64,000 bases of DNA from Pseudomonas migulae. Its GTDB lineage: Bacteria > Pseudomonadota > Gammaproteobacteria > Pseudomonadales > Pseudomonadaceae. A program made the position numbers and the translations under genes. The stretch spans positions 2,439,501-2,503,500 of the forward strand of contig NZ_JALJWR010000001.1 of NCBI RefSeq assembly GCF_024169315.1, written 5' to 3'. The notes under the pieces are model-generated. The model made no database searches. It saw only the letters and a list, made by a program, of their open reading frames with translations, and was not told the DNA's origin. Below, one piece after another: positions 16,667-25,373 of this stretch; position 1 is the first letter of the stretch; every line of letters starts with the position of its first letter.

Positions 16667-17521
16667 CTAAACCCCAACCCGCGCCTGCAAACTCAAATGC
16701 GCCTTCTGCCCCGGCGCCAGGCTCAGGCTATCCGTCCCGCCACTCGCCGCTTCCACACAGACAAACTCGGAAATCTCGTTCCAACTGACGCCCAATAGCG
16801 GCCGTGACCCGGGATGCCAGACCACCGTGTCCGCATCATCCCCGGTATCAATGCACAACTCCCGCTGCCAGGCGTGATCCTTGAGCTGCAATTCGCCGTC
16901 ATGCTGGAACACGCGCTGACAACCACCCTCGACCCGTAACTCGCCTTCCTGTTGGCAAGCCTGGCGGTTCAACTGGTCATAACCTTGCGCACCGTCGAGC
17001 CCAGACAGCGCTATCTCACCAACATCACCAATACGCCAGTAAGCGTGCAACGCCTGACTCAATTGGCACGGCAGGCTGTCCTGATGCTCGGTGCTCAGGC
17101 GCAATTCCATGCGTTCGCCAAGGTGAGCATGCAGGTCCACTTGCCAATCACACAATTGCAGTTGCCAATGCAGGTGCACGCCGTCTTCGTCATGGCTGCT
17201 GTCGAGCAGTTTCCAGTCCAGCAACCGCGCCCAGCCATGGGATGGCCATGCGTTTTCACTCGGATGCCGGCCGTACCACGGCCAACATACCGGCACGCCG
17301 CCACGAATCGCGCCAACGTGCGGCCACTTCGCCGCGCACCAGAGCCACGGTTTCTGCCCTTTGGGCTGGAAGTGCAGCAATTGCGCGCCCTGCCGACTGA
17401 ACACCGCCTGACACAGCGGATGATCGATCACCAGCACATCGCGCATCTGATAGCGCTCCCACGCAAACACCGGACGTTCGCGCAAGGATTTGAAGAAGCG
17501 TTGTAGCGGATGCTCATGCAT
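16667..17521 (-). CDS. D-hexose-6-phosphate mutarotase (YeaD type)
   Basis: Interconverts the alpha and beta anomers of glucose-6-phosphate, which helps supply the beta form used by Zwf. The 284-residue protein belongs to the aldose-1-epimerase-like superfamily: GGVPVCWPWYGRH near residue 75, SHGWAR near 94, the catalytic His in that segment, and the acid in the C-terminal half (SEFVCVEAA). It lies in the same direction behind oprB, separated by a REPIN and the oprB terminator, so it probably has some independent transcription. Confidence 0.88.
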   Translation of the reverse strand: MHEHPLQRFFKSLRERPVFAWERYQMRDVLVIDHPLCQAVFSRQGAQLLHFQPKGQKPWLWCAAKWPHVGAIRGGVPVCWPWYGRHPSENAWPSHGWARLLDWKLLDSSHDEDGVHLHWQLQLCDWQVDLHAHLGERMELRLSTEHQDSLPCQLSQALHAYWRIGDVGEIALSGLDGAQGYDQLNRQACQQEGELRVEGGCQRVFQHDGELQLKDHAWQRELCIDTGDDADTVVWHPGSRPLLGVSWNEISEFVCVEAASGGTDSLSLAPGQKAHLSLQARVGV

Positions 17522-17577
17522 GTGTCACGGTCCTGAAAATCATGGGTGTACTCATACTCTTGTGCCTAGTGAACCAC

Positions 17578-17707
17578 TGTGGCGAGGGGATTTATCCCCG
17601 TTCGGCTGCGAAGCAGTCGTAAACCATTGCGTACGGTGTTCCTGGCACACCGCGGTGTCAGATTCGGGGGCGCTTCGCAGCCAACGGGGATAAATCCCCT
17701 CGCCACG
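17578..17707. repeat. REPIN, family B
   Basis: CTGTGGCGAGGGGATTTATC and its complement flank a centre that includes a reversed copy of the CTGCGAAGC/GCTTCGCAG block. It lies between oprB and the mutarotase gene. Confidence 0.85.
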
Positions 17708-17728
17708 GTTGTTCTTGGCATACCACAC

Positions 17729-17758
17729 AAAAAAAAGCGGACAGCCTGGGCTGTCCGC
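17729..17758 (-). terminator. Terminator of oprB
   Basis: On the minus strand GCGGACAG and CTGTCCGC form an 8-bp stem with a 6-base loop, followed by an eight-base T-tract. It lies about 40 bp past the oprB stop codon. Confidence 0.88.
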
Positions 17759-17796
17759 AAAAATGCGCACATAGAGAGGAGCTTATCGCAACAGCG

Positions 17797-19143
17797 TCAG
17801 AACACCGACTGAATTTTCAGGCCGGCCACCAGCGCGTTGTCGACGTCATCCACACCGCCCGGGTGAGTGATGTATTGCAGGTTAGGACGCACGGTCAGCC
17901 AGTTGGTAACGTGGAAGCCGTAGTTGATTTCGTAGTTGTATTCAGTGTCACGCAACGGTGCAAAACGCGGATCTTCGTACTCGGTGACGCCATTGGAGGC
18001 ATTGACCAGCTCGGCGTTTTTCTTCACGTCATCGTTGACATGGATACGGGCGAAACCGATACCGACGTCATCTTTCGGACGTGCATCGAACGGGCCCTTG
18101 TACACAAACATCAGCGACTGATAGTTGTCGACGATGTTGGTGTCCTTGTCGTGGAACGTGGCGTTGGCCGAAACGGTCAGGCCGCGGCTCTTGTCACCGT
18201 TGTGGTCGGTCAGCTGCTGCTGCGCCACGAACCAGTAGCCGGACTTGCTGCTGTGGCTGCGGTAAGCGTTGCCGCTGGTGGCCGCATCATTGCCATTGTC
18301 GTCTTCACGAACGTCATCGGCGCTGGCCGTGCTTTTGTAGTAACCGACACGGTACTCACCCGGCAGATTGTTCGGGTTAGGCAACCAGACCAGCTCGACT
18401 GGCAACACGGTGCCCTTGGTGCCACTGCCGCTGAGCTTGAAGCCGTTACCGTGCTCCAGTTGCGACGGGTTCTGGTTGTACGCGCCGATCTGCGCATAGA
18501 ACTCAGGCGAGATGTTGTACTTCACGCGGATAGCGGCCTGGCTGACGGGCCAGTTGTACCAGATGTTGGTCGCCCAGTTACCCACCTGGGAACCGCAGAA
18601 CGCCAGGTTCTGGAACTCGCACGGGAAGGTATTGAAGTCTTCGCCTTCGCCGAAGTAACCGGCCTTGACGTCCAGTTTGCCGTCGAGGAACTGGTGCTTG
18701 ATCCACAACTGGGTCAGACGAACCATATGGCCGCGACCGTAGACTTCCTGGGAGGAACTCAAGGTGCCGGCACGCGGATCGCCGACGCGGTCGTTGGAGA
18801 TGTTTTCACCGTTACGGTTGGTCAGCTGGATCTTCGCCTGGGTGTTATCCCAACCCCACAACTTTTGCAGGTCAAGCGCCACGCCCAGGCCGAACTGGTC
18901 GGAGTAACGCGCCGTCTTGTCGTTGTTGTAGCCGCCGTGGAGGTTGCCGCCCACTTCACCGACATAGTCCATCTTGATGTCGATGCCCTGCTCGATCAGC
19001 TTGGTCCGCTCGCCACCCCAATCGCCGGTCATCCACTCGGAATCGGCGCTGAACGCGTCAGCCGCGTGCACACTACCGGCCAGCATCATTGCCGCAATCG
19101 CTGACAACTGGCAGATAAGCTGAGCGTTGTTGTTCTTCTTCAT
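17797..19143 (-). CDS. oprB: Carbohydrate-selective porin OprB
   Basis: Outer-membrane glucose-selective channel. The 448-residue precursor has a signal peptide of about 27 residues ending in VHA, the DWGGERTKL segment of OprB porins, alternating beta-strand patterns and a C-terminal aromatic residue (QSVF). Its leader carries AATAACAATAA, two overlapping AAnAAnAA Hfq/Crc-type motifs, next to GAGGA. It follows gtsD in the same direction after a REPIN and is known as a Crc-controlled gene in P. putida. A strong terminator follows it. Confidence 0.95.
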   Translation of the reverse strand: MKKNNNAQLICQLSAIAAMMLAGSVHAADAFSADSEWMTGDWGGERTKLIEQGIDIKMDYVGEVGGNLHGGYNNDKTARYSDQFGLGVALDLQKLWGWDNTQAKIQLTNRNGENISNDRVGDPRAGTLSSSQEVYGRGHMVRLTQLWIKHQFLDGKLDVKAGYFGEGEDFNTFPCEFQNLAFCGSQVGNWATNIWYNWPVSQAAIRVKYNISPEFYAQIGAYNQNPSQLEHGNGFKLSGSGTKGTVLPVELVWLPNPNNLPGEYRVGYYKSTASADDVREDDNGNDAATSGNAYRSHSSKSGYWFVAQQQLTDHNGDKSRGLTVSANATFHDKDTNIVDNYQSLMFVYKGPFDARPKDDVGIGFARIHVNDDVKKNAELVNASNGVTEYEDPRFAPLRDTEYNYEINYGFHVTNWLTVRPNLQYITHPGGVDDVDNALVAGLKIQSVF

Positions 19144-19158
19144 CCCTACATCCTCGTT

Positions 19159-19169
19159 TTATTGTTATT
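19159..19169 (-). promoter_or_regulatory. CA motif (Hfq/Crc-type) in the oprB leader
   Basis: AATAACAATAA contains two overlapping AAnAAnAA matches just ahead of the ribosome-binding site of oprB. Confidence 0.5.
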
Positions 19170-19250
19170 AACTGTTTTTATCTAACGCGGTTACATCAGT
19201 TGCGGCGAATGACAGGCCATCCACCGCGGTATCCCCCTGCAGGAACGGCT

Positions 19251-19348
19251 CTTTGTGGCGAGGGGATTTATCCCCGTTGGGGTACGAAGTACCCCAAAGA
19301 ATGGGACTGCTGCGCAGTCCAACGGGGATAAATCCCCTCGCCACAAAG
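19251..19348. repeat. REPIN, family B, inside the gts-oprB unit
   Basis: CTTTGTGGCGAGGGGATTTA and its complement enclose a short centre; the inner part holds GGGGTACGAAGTACCCC, itself palindromic. It lies between gtsD and oprB, which point the same way. Confidence 0.85.
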
Positions 19349-19369
19349 GCTCGCTCCTACATTGATTTC

Positions 19370-20530
19370 CTATCGGCCTTTGAATTGGGTCACGTTGGCA
19401 CTGTGCACTTCGGTCTTTGGCAGGCCGGCCACCCCCAGGCGCTCCCCGGTCTTGGCATCGAACAGCAACACTTTCGATGGATCGAATTGCAGGGTCAGGG
19501 TCTCGCCCACGGCCGGCGCAACGTCCGGCGCCAGGCGGCAGCAGACCTTGGTGTCGTTGAGATTGACGAAGACCAGTGTGTCGGGACCGGTCGGCTCGGT
19601 GACCTGGACTTCGGCGCGAATGGTCGGCAAACCGTTCGGCTCGCTGCCCGCCAGCACGATCTGCTCCGGGCGCATGCCGAGGATCACTTCGCGGTCTTCC
19701 AGACCTGCGTCCTGCATGCCCAACGGCAATTCGCAACGCGCCTGACCACTGTCGAGCAGCGCCAACAGACGACCGTCCTTGCGCTGCAAGCGCAGGGGGA
19801 TGAAGTTCATCGGCGGCGAACCGATGAAGCTCGCCACGAACAGGTTGGCCGGGTTGTTGTAGATGTCTTTCGGCGTGCCGAACTGCTGAATGATCCCGTC
19901 CTTCATCACCGCCACCTTGTCGCCCAGCGTCATCGCTTCGATCTGGTCGTGGGTCACGTAGACCGTGGTGGTTTTCAGGCGCTGGTGCATCAGTTTCATT
20001 TCGGTGCGCATCTCGACGCGCAGCTTGGCGTCGAGGTTGGACAGCGGTTCGTCGAACAGGTAAATCTTCGGCCGCCGCGCCAACGCACGGCCCATCGCCA
20101 CGCGCTGTTGCTGGCCACCGGAGAGCTGGCCCGGCTTGCGATTGAGCAAGTGTTCGATCTGCAGCAGCTTGGCGACCCGCGCCACTTCCGCCTCGATATC
20201 GGCGGCCGGCATTTTGCGGATCTTCAAGCCGAAGGCGATGTTCTCGCGCACGCTCATGGTCGGGTACAGCGCGTAGGACTGGAACACCATGGCGATGTCA
20301 CGGTCTTTGGGGCTCATGCCGCTGACGTCCTGATCACCGATCATGATCGCGCCGCCGGTAATGGTTTCCAGGCCAGCGATGCAATTCATCAGGGTCGATT
20401 TGCCGCAACCCGAAGGACCGACCAGGATCAGGAACTCACCGTCCTTGATCGACAGTTCGATATTCTTGAGGGTGTCCGGCAGGCCGGCGCCATAAGTCTT
20501 GTTTACGTTGCGAAGTTCGAGCGTTGCCAT
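19370..20530 (-). CDS. gtsD: Glucose ABC transporter ATPase GtsD (MalK type)
   Basis: ATP-hydrolysing subunit of the glucose importer, 386 residues. Walker A is GPSGCGKS (around 38-45), the signature is LSGGQQQR and Walker B is [13 protein letters not shown]-terminal TOBE/regulatory domain (about 240-386) is present as in MalK/UgpC. It starts 2 bp after gtsC. Two such ATPases would normally form the nucleotide-binding dimer under GtsB/GtsC. Confidence 0.95.
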   Translation of the reverse strand: MATLELRNVNKTYGAGLPDTLKNIELSIKDGEFLILVGPSGCGKSTLMNCIAGLETITGGAIMIGDQDVSGMSPKDRDIAMVFQSYALYPTMSVRENIAFGLKIRKMPAADIEAEVARVAKLLQIEHLLNRKPGQLSGGQQQRVAMGRALARRPKIYLFDEPLSNLDAKLRVEMRTEMKLMHQRLKTTTVYVTHDQIEAMTLGDKVAVMKDGIIQQFGTPKDIYNNPANLFVASFIGSPPMNFIPLRLQRKDGRLLALLDSGQARCELPLGMQDAGLEDREVILGMRPEQIVLAGSEPNGLPTIRAEVQVTEPTGPDTLVFVNLNDTKVCCRLAPDVAPAVGETLTLQFDPSKVLLFDAKTGERLGVAGLPKTEVHSANVTQFKGR

Positions 20531-20532
20531 GA

Positions 20533-21378
20533 TTACCCCTTGACTGCGCCGGCCGTCAGCCCGCGCACGAAATACTTGCCTGCGACCACATAGACCAGCA
20601 GGGTCGGCAGCCCGGCGATCATCGCCGCCGCCATATCAACGTTGTATTCCTTGGCCCCGGTACTGGTGTTGACCAAGTTGTTCAGCGCCACCGTGATCGG
20701 TTGCGAATCACCGCTGGAGAACACCACGCCGAACAGGAAGTCGTTCCAGATCTGGGTGAACTGCCAGATCAGGCAGACCATGATGATCGGGGTGGACATC
20801 GGCAGGATGATCAGCCGGAAGATGGTGAAGAAACCCGCGCCATCCAGCCGTGCGGCCTTCACCAGCGCATCGGGAACGCTGACGTAGTAGTTGCGGAAAA
20901 ACAGCGTGGTGAACGCCAGGCCGTAGACCACGTGCACGAACACCAGGCCCGTGGTGGTGCTGGCCAGGCCCATTTTGCCGAGGGTGAACGAGGCCGGCAG
21001 CAGGACGGTCTGGAACGGCAGGAAGCAACCGAACAGCAGCAGGCCGAAGAACAACTGCGAGCCGCGAAAGCGCCACATCGACAGCACATAACCGTTCAGC
21101 GCACCGATGGCGGTGGAGATCAGCACCGCCGGGACGGTGATCTTGATCGAGTTCCAGAAGTACCCGTCGACGGTGGCCCAGGCCTTGACCCAGCCAATGC
21201 CGCTGACCACCGTCGGCCAGCTCAGCAGGTTGCCGGTGTTGATGTCTTCCGGCGTCTTGAAACTGGTCAACAGCATGACCACCAGCGGTATCAGGTAAAG
21301 GCATACGGCCAGGATCAGCACGCCGTAGATCGCGATGCGACTCAGGCTGATGGAAGGTTTGGCAGCGAAACTAGTCAT
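20533..21378 (-). CDS. gtsC: Glucose ABC transporter permease GtsC
   Basis: Inner-membrane permease of 281 residues with about six hydrophobic segments and the EAA-loop segment typical of MalG-type permeases (DALVKAARLDGAGFFTIFRL). It overlaps gtsB by 8 bp and lies 2 bp before gtsD, so the genes are co-translated. Pairs with GtsB to form the channel. Confidence 0.95.
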   Translation of the reverse strand: MTSFAAKPSISLSRIAIYGVLILAVCLYLIPLVVMLLTSFKTPEDINTGNLLSWPTVVSGIGWVKAWATVDGYFWNSIKITVPAVLISTAIGALNGYVLSMWRFRGSQLFFGLLLFGCFLPFQTVLLPASFTLGKMGLASTTTGLVFVHVVYGLAFTTLFFRNYYVSVPDALVKAARLDGAGFFTIFRLIILPMSTPIIMVCLIWQFTQIWNDFLFGVVFSSGDSQPITVALNNLVNTSTGAKEYNVDMAAAMIAGLPTLLVYVVAGKYFVRGLTAGAVKG

Positions 21379-22279
21379 GACGCTTGGTCCTCAGCTCGGA
21401 GTACAGGTAAGGCACGATGATTGCGAGAATCGCACCGAGCATCAGAATCGCACTGGCCGAGCCCATGCCCATCTGGCCGCGACTGAACGTGAAGGAATAC
21501 ATGAACATCGCAGGCAGGTCGGAGGAGTAACCCGGGCCACCGGCCGTCATCGCCGCCACCAGGTCGAAACTCTTGATCGCGATGTGAGCGAGGATCATCA
21601 CGGCGCTGAAGAACACCGGGCGCAGGCTCGGCAGCACCACTTTGAGGTAGATGCGCGGCATGCTCGCACCATCGATCTGGGCGGCACGGATGATCGATTG
21701 ATCGACGCCACGCAGACCGGCGAGGAACATCGCCATGATGAAGCCCGAGGCTTGCCAGACTGCAGCGATCACCAGGCAATACACCACGCGATCCGGATCA
21801 ATCAGCCAGTCCAGGCGAAAGCCTTCCCAGCCCCAGTCACGCAACAATTTGTCCAGGCCCATGCCCGGGTTGAGCAGCCATTTCCAGGCCGTGCCGGTGA
21901 CGATCATCGAGAGCGCCATCGGGTACAGGTAAATGGTGCGAATGAAGCCTTCACGACGAATGCGCTGGTCAAGAAACACCGCCAGCAGCACACCGATCAC
22001 CAGGGTGATGCCGATAAACATGCCACCGAACACCGCGAGGTTCTTGCTCGCCACCCACCAACGGTCGTTGTCGAACAGCCGCTGGTATTGCGCCAGACCC
22101 GCCCACTTGTAAGTCGGCAGAAAGGTCGAACTGGTGAACGACAGCACGAACGTCCAGAGGATGTAGCCATAGAAGCCCACCAGTACGATGAACATGCTCG
22201 GCGCCAGCACCAGTTTCGGGAGCCAGCGCTGCAATGCATCGAACGGCGAGGCCTTGCTGAACACAGCAACAGAACTCAT
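21371..22279 (-). CDS. gtsB: Glucose ABC transporter permease GtsB
   Basis: MalF-type permease of 302 residues with six or more transmembrane segments and the EAA-like loop QSIIRAAQIDGASMPRIYLK. It follows gtsA after a 152-bp gap that holds a REPIN and overlaps gtsC by 8 bp. The gap makes the amount of GtsB relative to the abundant binding protein GtsA separately adjustable. Confidence 0.95.
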   Translation of the reverse strand: MSSVAVFSKASPFDALQRWLPKLVLAPSMFIVLVGFYGYILWTFVLSFTSSTFLPTYKWAGLAQYQRLFDNDRWWVASKNLAVFGGMFIGITLVIGVLLAVFLDQRIRREGFIRTIYLYPMALSMIVTGTAWKWLLNPGMGLDKLLRDWGWEGFRLDWLIDPDRVVYCLVIAAVWQASGFIMAMFLAGLRGVDQSIIRAAQIDGASMPRIYLKVVLPSLRPVFFSAVMILAHIAIKSFDLVAAMTAGGPGYSSDLPAMFMYSFTFSRGQMGMGSASAILMLGAILAIIVPYLYSELRTKRHD

Positions 22280-22323
22280 GGGAAGATCCAGTACGTAGAA
22301 AAAGGATTACAAGCGCACTCCTT

Positions 22324-22411
22324 GTGGGAGCGGGCTTGCTCGCGAAGGCGGTGTGTCAGTCGACATCTGTGTTGAATGTCAGTCCGCATTCGCGAGCAAG
22401 CCCGTTCCCAC
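22324..22411. repeat. REPIN, family A, between gtsA and gtsB
   Basis: TGTGGGAGCGGGCTTGCTCG and its complement (one C/T change in the right arm) enclose a variable centre. It lies inside the gts operon just after the binding-protein gene, the same position as the REP elements between malE and malF in E. coli. Confidence 0.88.
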
Positions 22412-22431
22412 AGGGAGGGGTGCTCTAACGG

Positions 22432-23733
22432 TTACTTGGCAGCTTTGATGGCCGTACCGAGTTGCTTGGCAGCCGTGGCCGGATCGGCCTTCGGGTCGTT
22501 GATGAAGTTGGTCACGACATCAAAGAACGCACCCTGTACCGCCAGCGTGGTCGCCATGTTGTGCGCCATGCTCGGCTGCAGGCCGCCGGACTTGGCGTCC
22601 GCCAGGAAGTCCTTGGCCGCGGTCTGGGCGCAGGAGTCGAAACCGTACTTGCCCATGTCGCTCAGCATGTCGTTTCGAACCGGGATCGAGCCCTTGTTGA
22701 TGCTGAAGACTTTCTGGAAGTTTTCACCCAGCACGATTTTCGCAATGTCCTGCTGAGCGGCTGCAGTACCCTGGTCTTTCTGCTTGAACACAGCCAGGGA
22801 GTCGATGTTGTAGGTGAACGCTTTTTCGGTGCCCGGGAAGGCTACGCACTCGTAGTCCTTGCCAGCGACTTTCTTGGCCGCTGTCCACTCGCTCTTGGCC
22901 CAGTCACCCATGATCTGCATGCCGGCCTTGCCGTTGATGACCTTGGCCGCTTCCAGGTTCCAGTCCTGGCCTTTGCCGTCGACGTCCATGTAGGTCGCGA
23001 CTTTCTTCAGTTCGGTTAGGGCCTTGACCATCTCAGGACCGGTCAGAGCGCCGTTGTCCAGATCGACCAGGGCTTTCTTGTAGCCGTCGACGCCCATGAC
23101 CGAAAGCACCACCGCTTCGAACACGGTGCTGTCCTGCCAAGGCTGGCCGCCGTGGGCAAGGGCGATGAAGCCTGCTTTCTTGAGTTTGTCGCCAGCGGCG
23201 TAGAACTCTTCAAGGGTGGTCGGGGCTTTTTCGATCCCGGCTTTCTTGAAGACTTCCGGGTTGATCCACAGCCAGTTGACGCGGTGAATGTTCACCGGCA
23301 CGGCCACGTAGTCACCCTCGTACTTCACGGTATCGGAGACTTTCTTGTCGAGCAGACTGTCCCACTTCTCGGATTTAGCGGCGTCTTTCAAGACGTCGGT
23401 GTCGAGCAGGCCGGTGGACGCCCATTCCTGGATGTCCGGGCCTTTGATCTGCGCTACGCCCGGCGGGTTACCGGCAACGGCGCGGCTCTTGAGCACGGTC
23501 ATGGCAGTCGCACCGCCACCACCGGCAACAGCGCCGTCCTTCCAGGTGAAACCGTCTTTTTCGACTTGGGCCTTGAGCACATCGACAGCGGCTTTTTCGC
23601 CACCGGATGTCCACCAGTGAACGACTTCTACCGAACCTTTGGAATCGGCGGCAAGTGCACTGAGGGGGAATGCAGAGATTGGAAGCAATGAGGCAAGAGA
23701 AATGACAGTAGCGAGGCGAGAAATCGCATTCAT
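22432..23733 (-). CDS. gtsA: Periplasmic glucose-binding protein GtsA
   Basis: Solute-binding component of the glucose ABC importer, 433 residues. A signal peptide of about 28 residues ends in ALA-AD, and the mature part is a type-I carbohydrate-binding protein ([14 protein letters not shown] at its start). Its leader carries AACAACAA, an Hfq/Crc-type motif, 16 to 23 bases before the ATG, then AAAGG as ribosome-binding site. First gene of gtsABCD; the two-component genes gltR-gtrS and the epimerase gene lie upstream in the same direction. Confidence 0.95.
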   Translation of the reverse strand: MNAISRLATVISLASLLPISAFPLSALAADSKGSVEVVHWWTSGGEKAAVDVLKAQVEKDGFTWKDGAVAGGGGATAMTVLKSRAVAGNPPGVAQIKGPDIQEWASTGLLDTDVLKDAAKSEKWDSLLDKKVSDTVKYEGDYVAVPVNIHRVNWLWINPEVFKKAGIEKAPTTLEEFYAAGDKLKKAGFIALAHGGQPWQDSTVFEAVVLSVMGVDGYKKALVDLDNGALTGPEMVKALTELKKVATYMDVDGKGQDWNLEAAKVINGKAGMQIMGDWAKSEWTAAKKVAGKDYECVAFPGTEKAFTYNIDSLAVFKQKDQGTAAAQQDIAKIVLGENFQKVFSINKGSIPVRNDMLSDMGKYGFDSCAQTAAKDFLADAKSGGLQPSMAHNMATTLAVQGAFFDVVTNFINDPKADPATAAKQLGTAIKAAK

Positions 23734-23748
23734 CTAGAATTACCTTTC

Positions 23749-23756
23749 TTGTTGTT
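23749..23756 (-). promoter_or_regulatory. CA motif (Hfq/Crc-type) in the gtsA leader
   Basis: AACAACAA fits AAnAAnAA and lies within CATAACAACAA, an 11-base string also found in the leader of the neighbouring epimerase gene. Confidence 0.55.
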
Positions 23757-23850
23757 ATGCATGCAAGTCTGGTGCTTGCGCTGCATAGGATTTTAAACAG
23801 GAATCGTCCCCTCGCAGGTAACGAAGGGACGCGTGAATGTCACCGCATGG

Positions 23851-25110
23851 TTACATAGAACCGCTCTGGGACAACCTCGCCAAGGCACTGGCCATGCTCG
23901 GCGCCAGTGGCAGGCGCGGAATCAGCACGGCTTGCCAGGCGTGGTAGAGATCGGGTTTGCCGGCCCAGATATCCGCGCTCGGGCGGTTCTGCGGATCGAG
24001 TTCATGGTGCCAACTGCCATCGCAACGATCGATGAAATGACTGTCACAAAATTCCCAGAACAGTCGGTACCAGGTTTCGTATTGCGCCCCGCCCGTGCGT
24101 TTGAGCAACGCGCTGGCGGCGGCGCTGGCTTCGCAATGGGTCCAGTGCAGGCGATGGCGCACCACCGCGCGGTTGTCCCAGTCGAGGGTGTAGACAATCC
24201 CGGGCAGCCCGTCGATTTCCCAGCCGTGACGGCAGTTGTGCTCGAAGAGTTTTTGCGCGTCGGTGGCGAGCCAACCCGGCGTCAGCATCCCGGCCTGCAC
24301 CCGCGCCGCTTCGAGGTGCAGCAATAGCCGCGCCCATTCGAAGCCGTGGCCCGGCGTAGTGCCGTAAGGACGGAAACCGTCGGCCGGGTTGTCGTGGTTG
24401 TATTCGCGCAGCGGCTGCCAGTCGTGGTCGAAATGCTCGACGACCAGGTAATCGTTGGCGGCGGCGTGACCATGGATCACGCGCTCGACGATCCGTTGCG
24501 CACGGCACAACCAACGGTTGTCTTCAGTGACATCGGCCAAGGCGAGGAACGCTTCGGTGGCGTGCATGTTGCTGTTGGCGCCGCGATAGCGTTCTTCTTC
24601 ACTCCAGTCGCGGTTGAAGGATTCGCGCATCGCGCCCTCCTCCTCGCTCCAGAAATGCGTGTCGATAATGTTGATCGCGTCATCGAGCAAGGCTTGCGCG
24701 CCGGGACGTTGCGCGACCACCGCAGAGCTGGCGGCCAAGGCGACAAACGCGTGCAGGTACGCCGCTTTGCCGGTGTTGCCGTCGCGGTGTTCAGGGGCGG
24801 CGAACCAGCCACCGTGTTCGGCATCCTTCAACGGGCCGCTGAGTGCCTGGACGCCGTGATCCACCAGCTCGGCGAAACCCGGCAGGCCCTGAATGTGCGC
24901 CATGGCGAAGCTGTGGGTCATGCGCGCGGTGTTCATGGTTTCGGCGTGGGCGTTGGCCGGGAGCCGACCCTTTTCATCGAGATTGCCGAAGCCTTCAGGG
25001 AGCTTCGAGGCCTTGGCAAACGCCAGCAGGCGCAGGCCTTCGGCGGCGAGCCATTGCTGATGGGCCGGTGCGTTCAGCCAACTGCTGAAGGCGGGTTGGA
25101 AGGTGTCCAT
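23851..25110 (-). CDS. AGE-family epimerase/isomerase (YihS/mannose-isomerase-like)
   Basis: A 419-residue (alpha/alpha)6-barrel enzyme of the N-acylglucosamine 2-epimerase superfamily. Segments expected around the active site are present: NSNMHATEAFLAL, TPGHGFEWARLLL and, near the C-terminus, KPDLYHAWQAVLIPR. Relatives isomerise mannose/fructose, glucose or sulfoquinovose. It sits between gtrS and gtsA in the glucose cluster, as the corresponding gene does in P. putida, and shares the CATAACAACAA leader string with gtsA. A role in feeding mannose or another hexose into the pathway is inferred; the substrate is not established. Confidence 0.85.
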   Translation of the reverse strand: MDTFQPAFSSWLNAPAHQQWLAAEGLRLLAFAKASKLPEGFGNLDEKGRLPANAHAETMNTARMTHSFAMAHIQGLPGFAELVDHGVQALSGPLKDAEHGGWFAAPEHRDGNTGKAAYLHAFVALAASSAVVAQRPGAQALLDDAINIIDTHFWSEEEGAMRESFNRDWSEEERYRGANSNMHATEAFLALADVTEDNRWLCRAQRIVERVIHGHAAANDYLVVEHFDHDWQPLREYNHDNPADGFRPYGTTPGHGFEWARLLLHLEAARVQAGMLTPGWLATDAQKLFEHNCRHGWEIDGLPGIVYTLDWDNRAVVRHRLHWTHCEASAAASALLKRTGGAQYETWYRLFWEFCDSHFIDRCDGSWHHELDPQNRPSADIWAGKPDLYHAWQAVLIPRLPLAPSMASALARLSQSGSM

Positions 25111-25122
25111 GGGGTGCCTTTT

Positions 25123-25130
25123 TTGTTGTT
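25123..25130 (-). promoter_or_regulatory. CA motif (Hfq/Crc-type) in the epimerase leader
   Basis: AACAACAA is followed directly by an A-run and AAGG, so the motif adjoins the ribosome-binding site. Confidence 0.5.
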
Positions 25131-25238
25131 ATGACTGCGGGCAGTCTAAACAACGGGCGGGGGCGGGCTTGTAACGAAGGGGGCGAGTTATGTCACCGGG
25201 TTGTGACATTCACCCGGATTCTGTGACGAGTGATGATA

Positions 25239-25370
25239 TGTGGTGAGGGGATTTATCCCCGTTGGGTGGCGAAGCCGCCCCAAAATCTACAATTGCGGTG
25301 TATCAGGTATGGCGAGTGCAACGGTTCACGACTGCTGCGCAGCCGAACGGGGATAAATCCCCTCGCCACA
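25239..25370. repeat. REPIN, family B
   Basis: TGTGGTGAGGGGATTTATCC and its complement (one T/C change) enclose a variable centre with GACTGCTGCGCAGCC. It lies between gtrS and the epimerase gene. Confidence 0.85.
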
Positions 25371-25373
25371 GGG

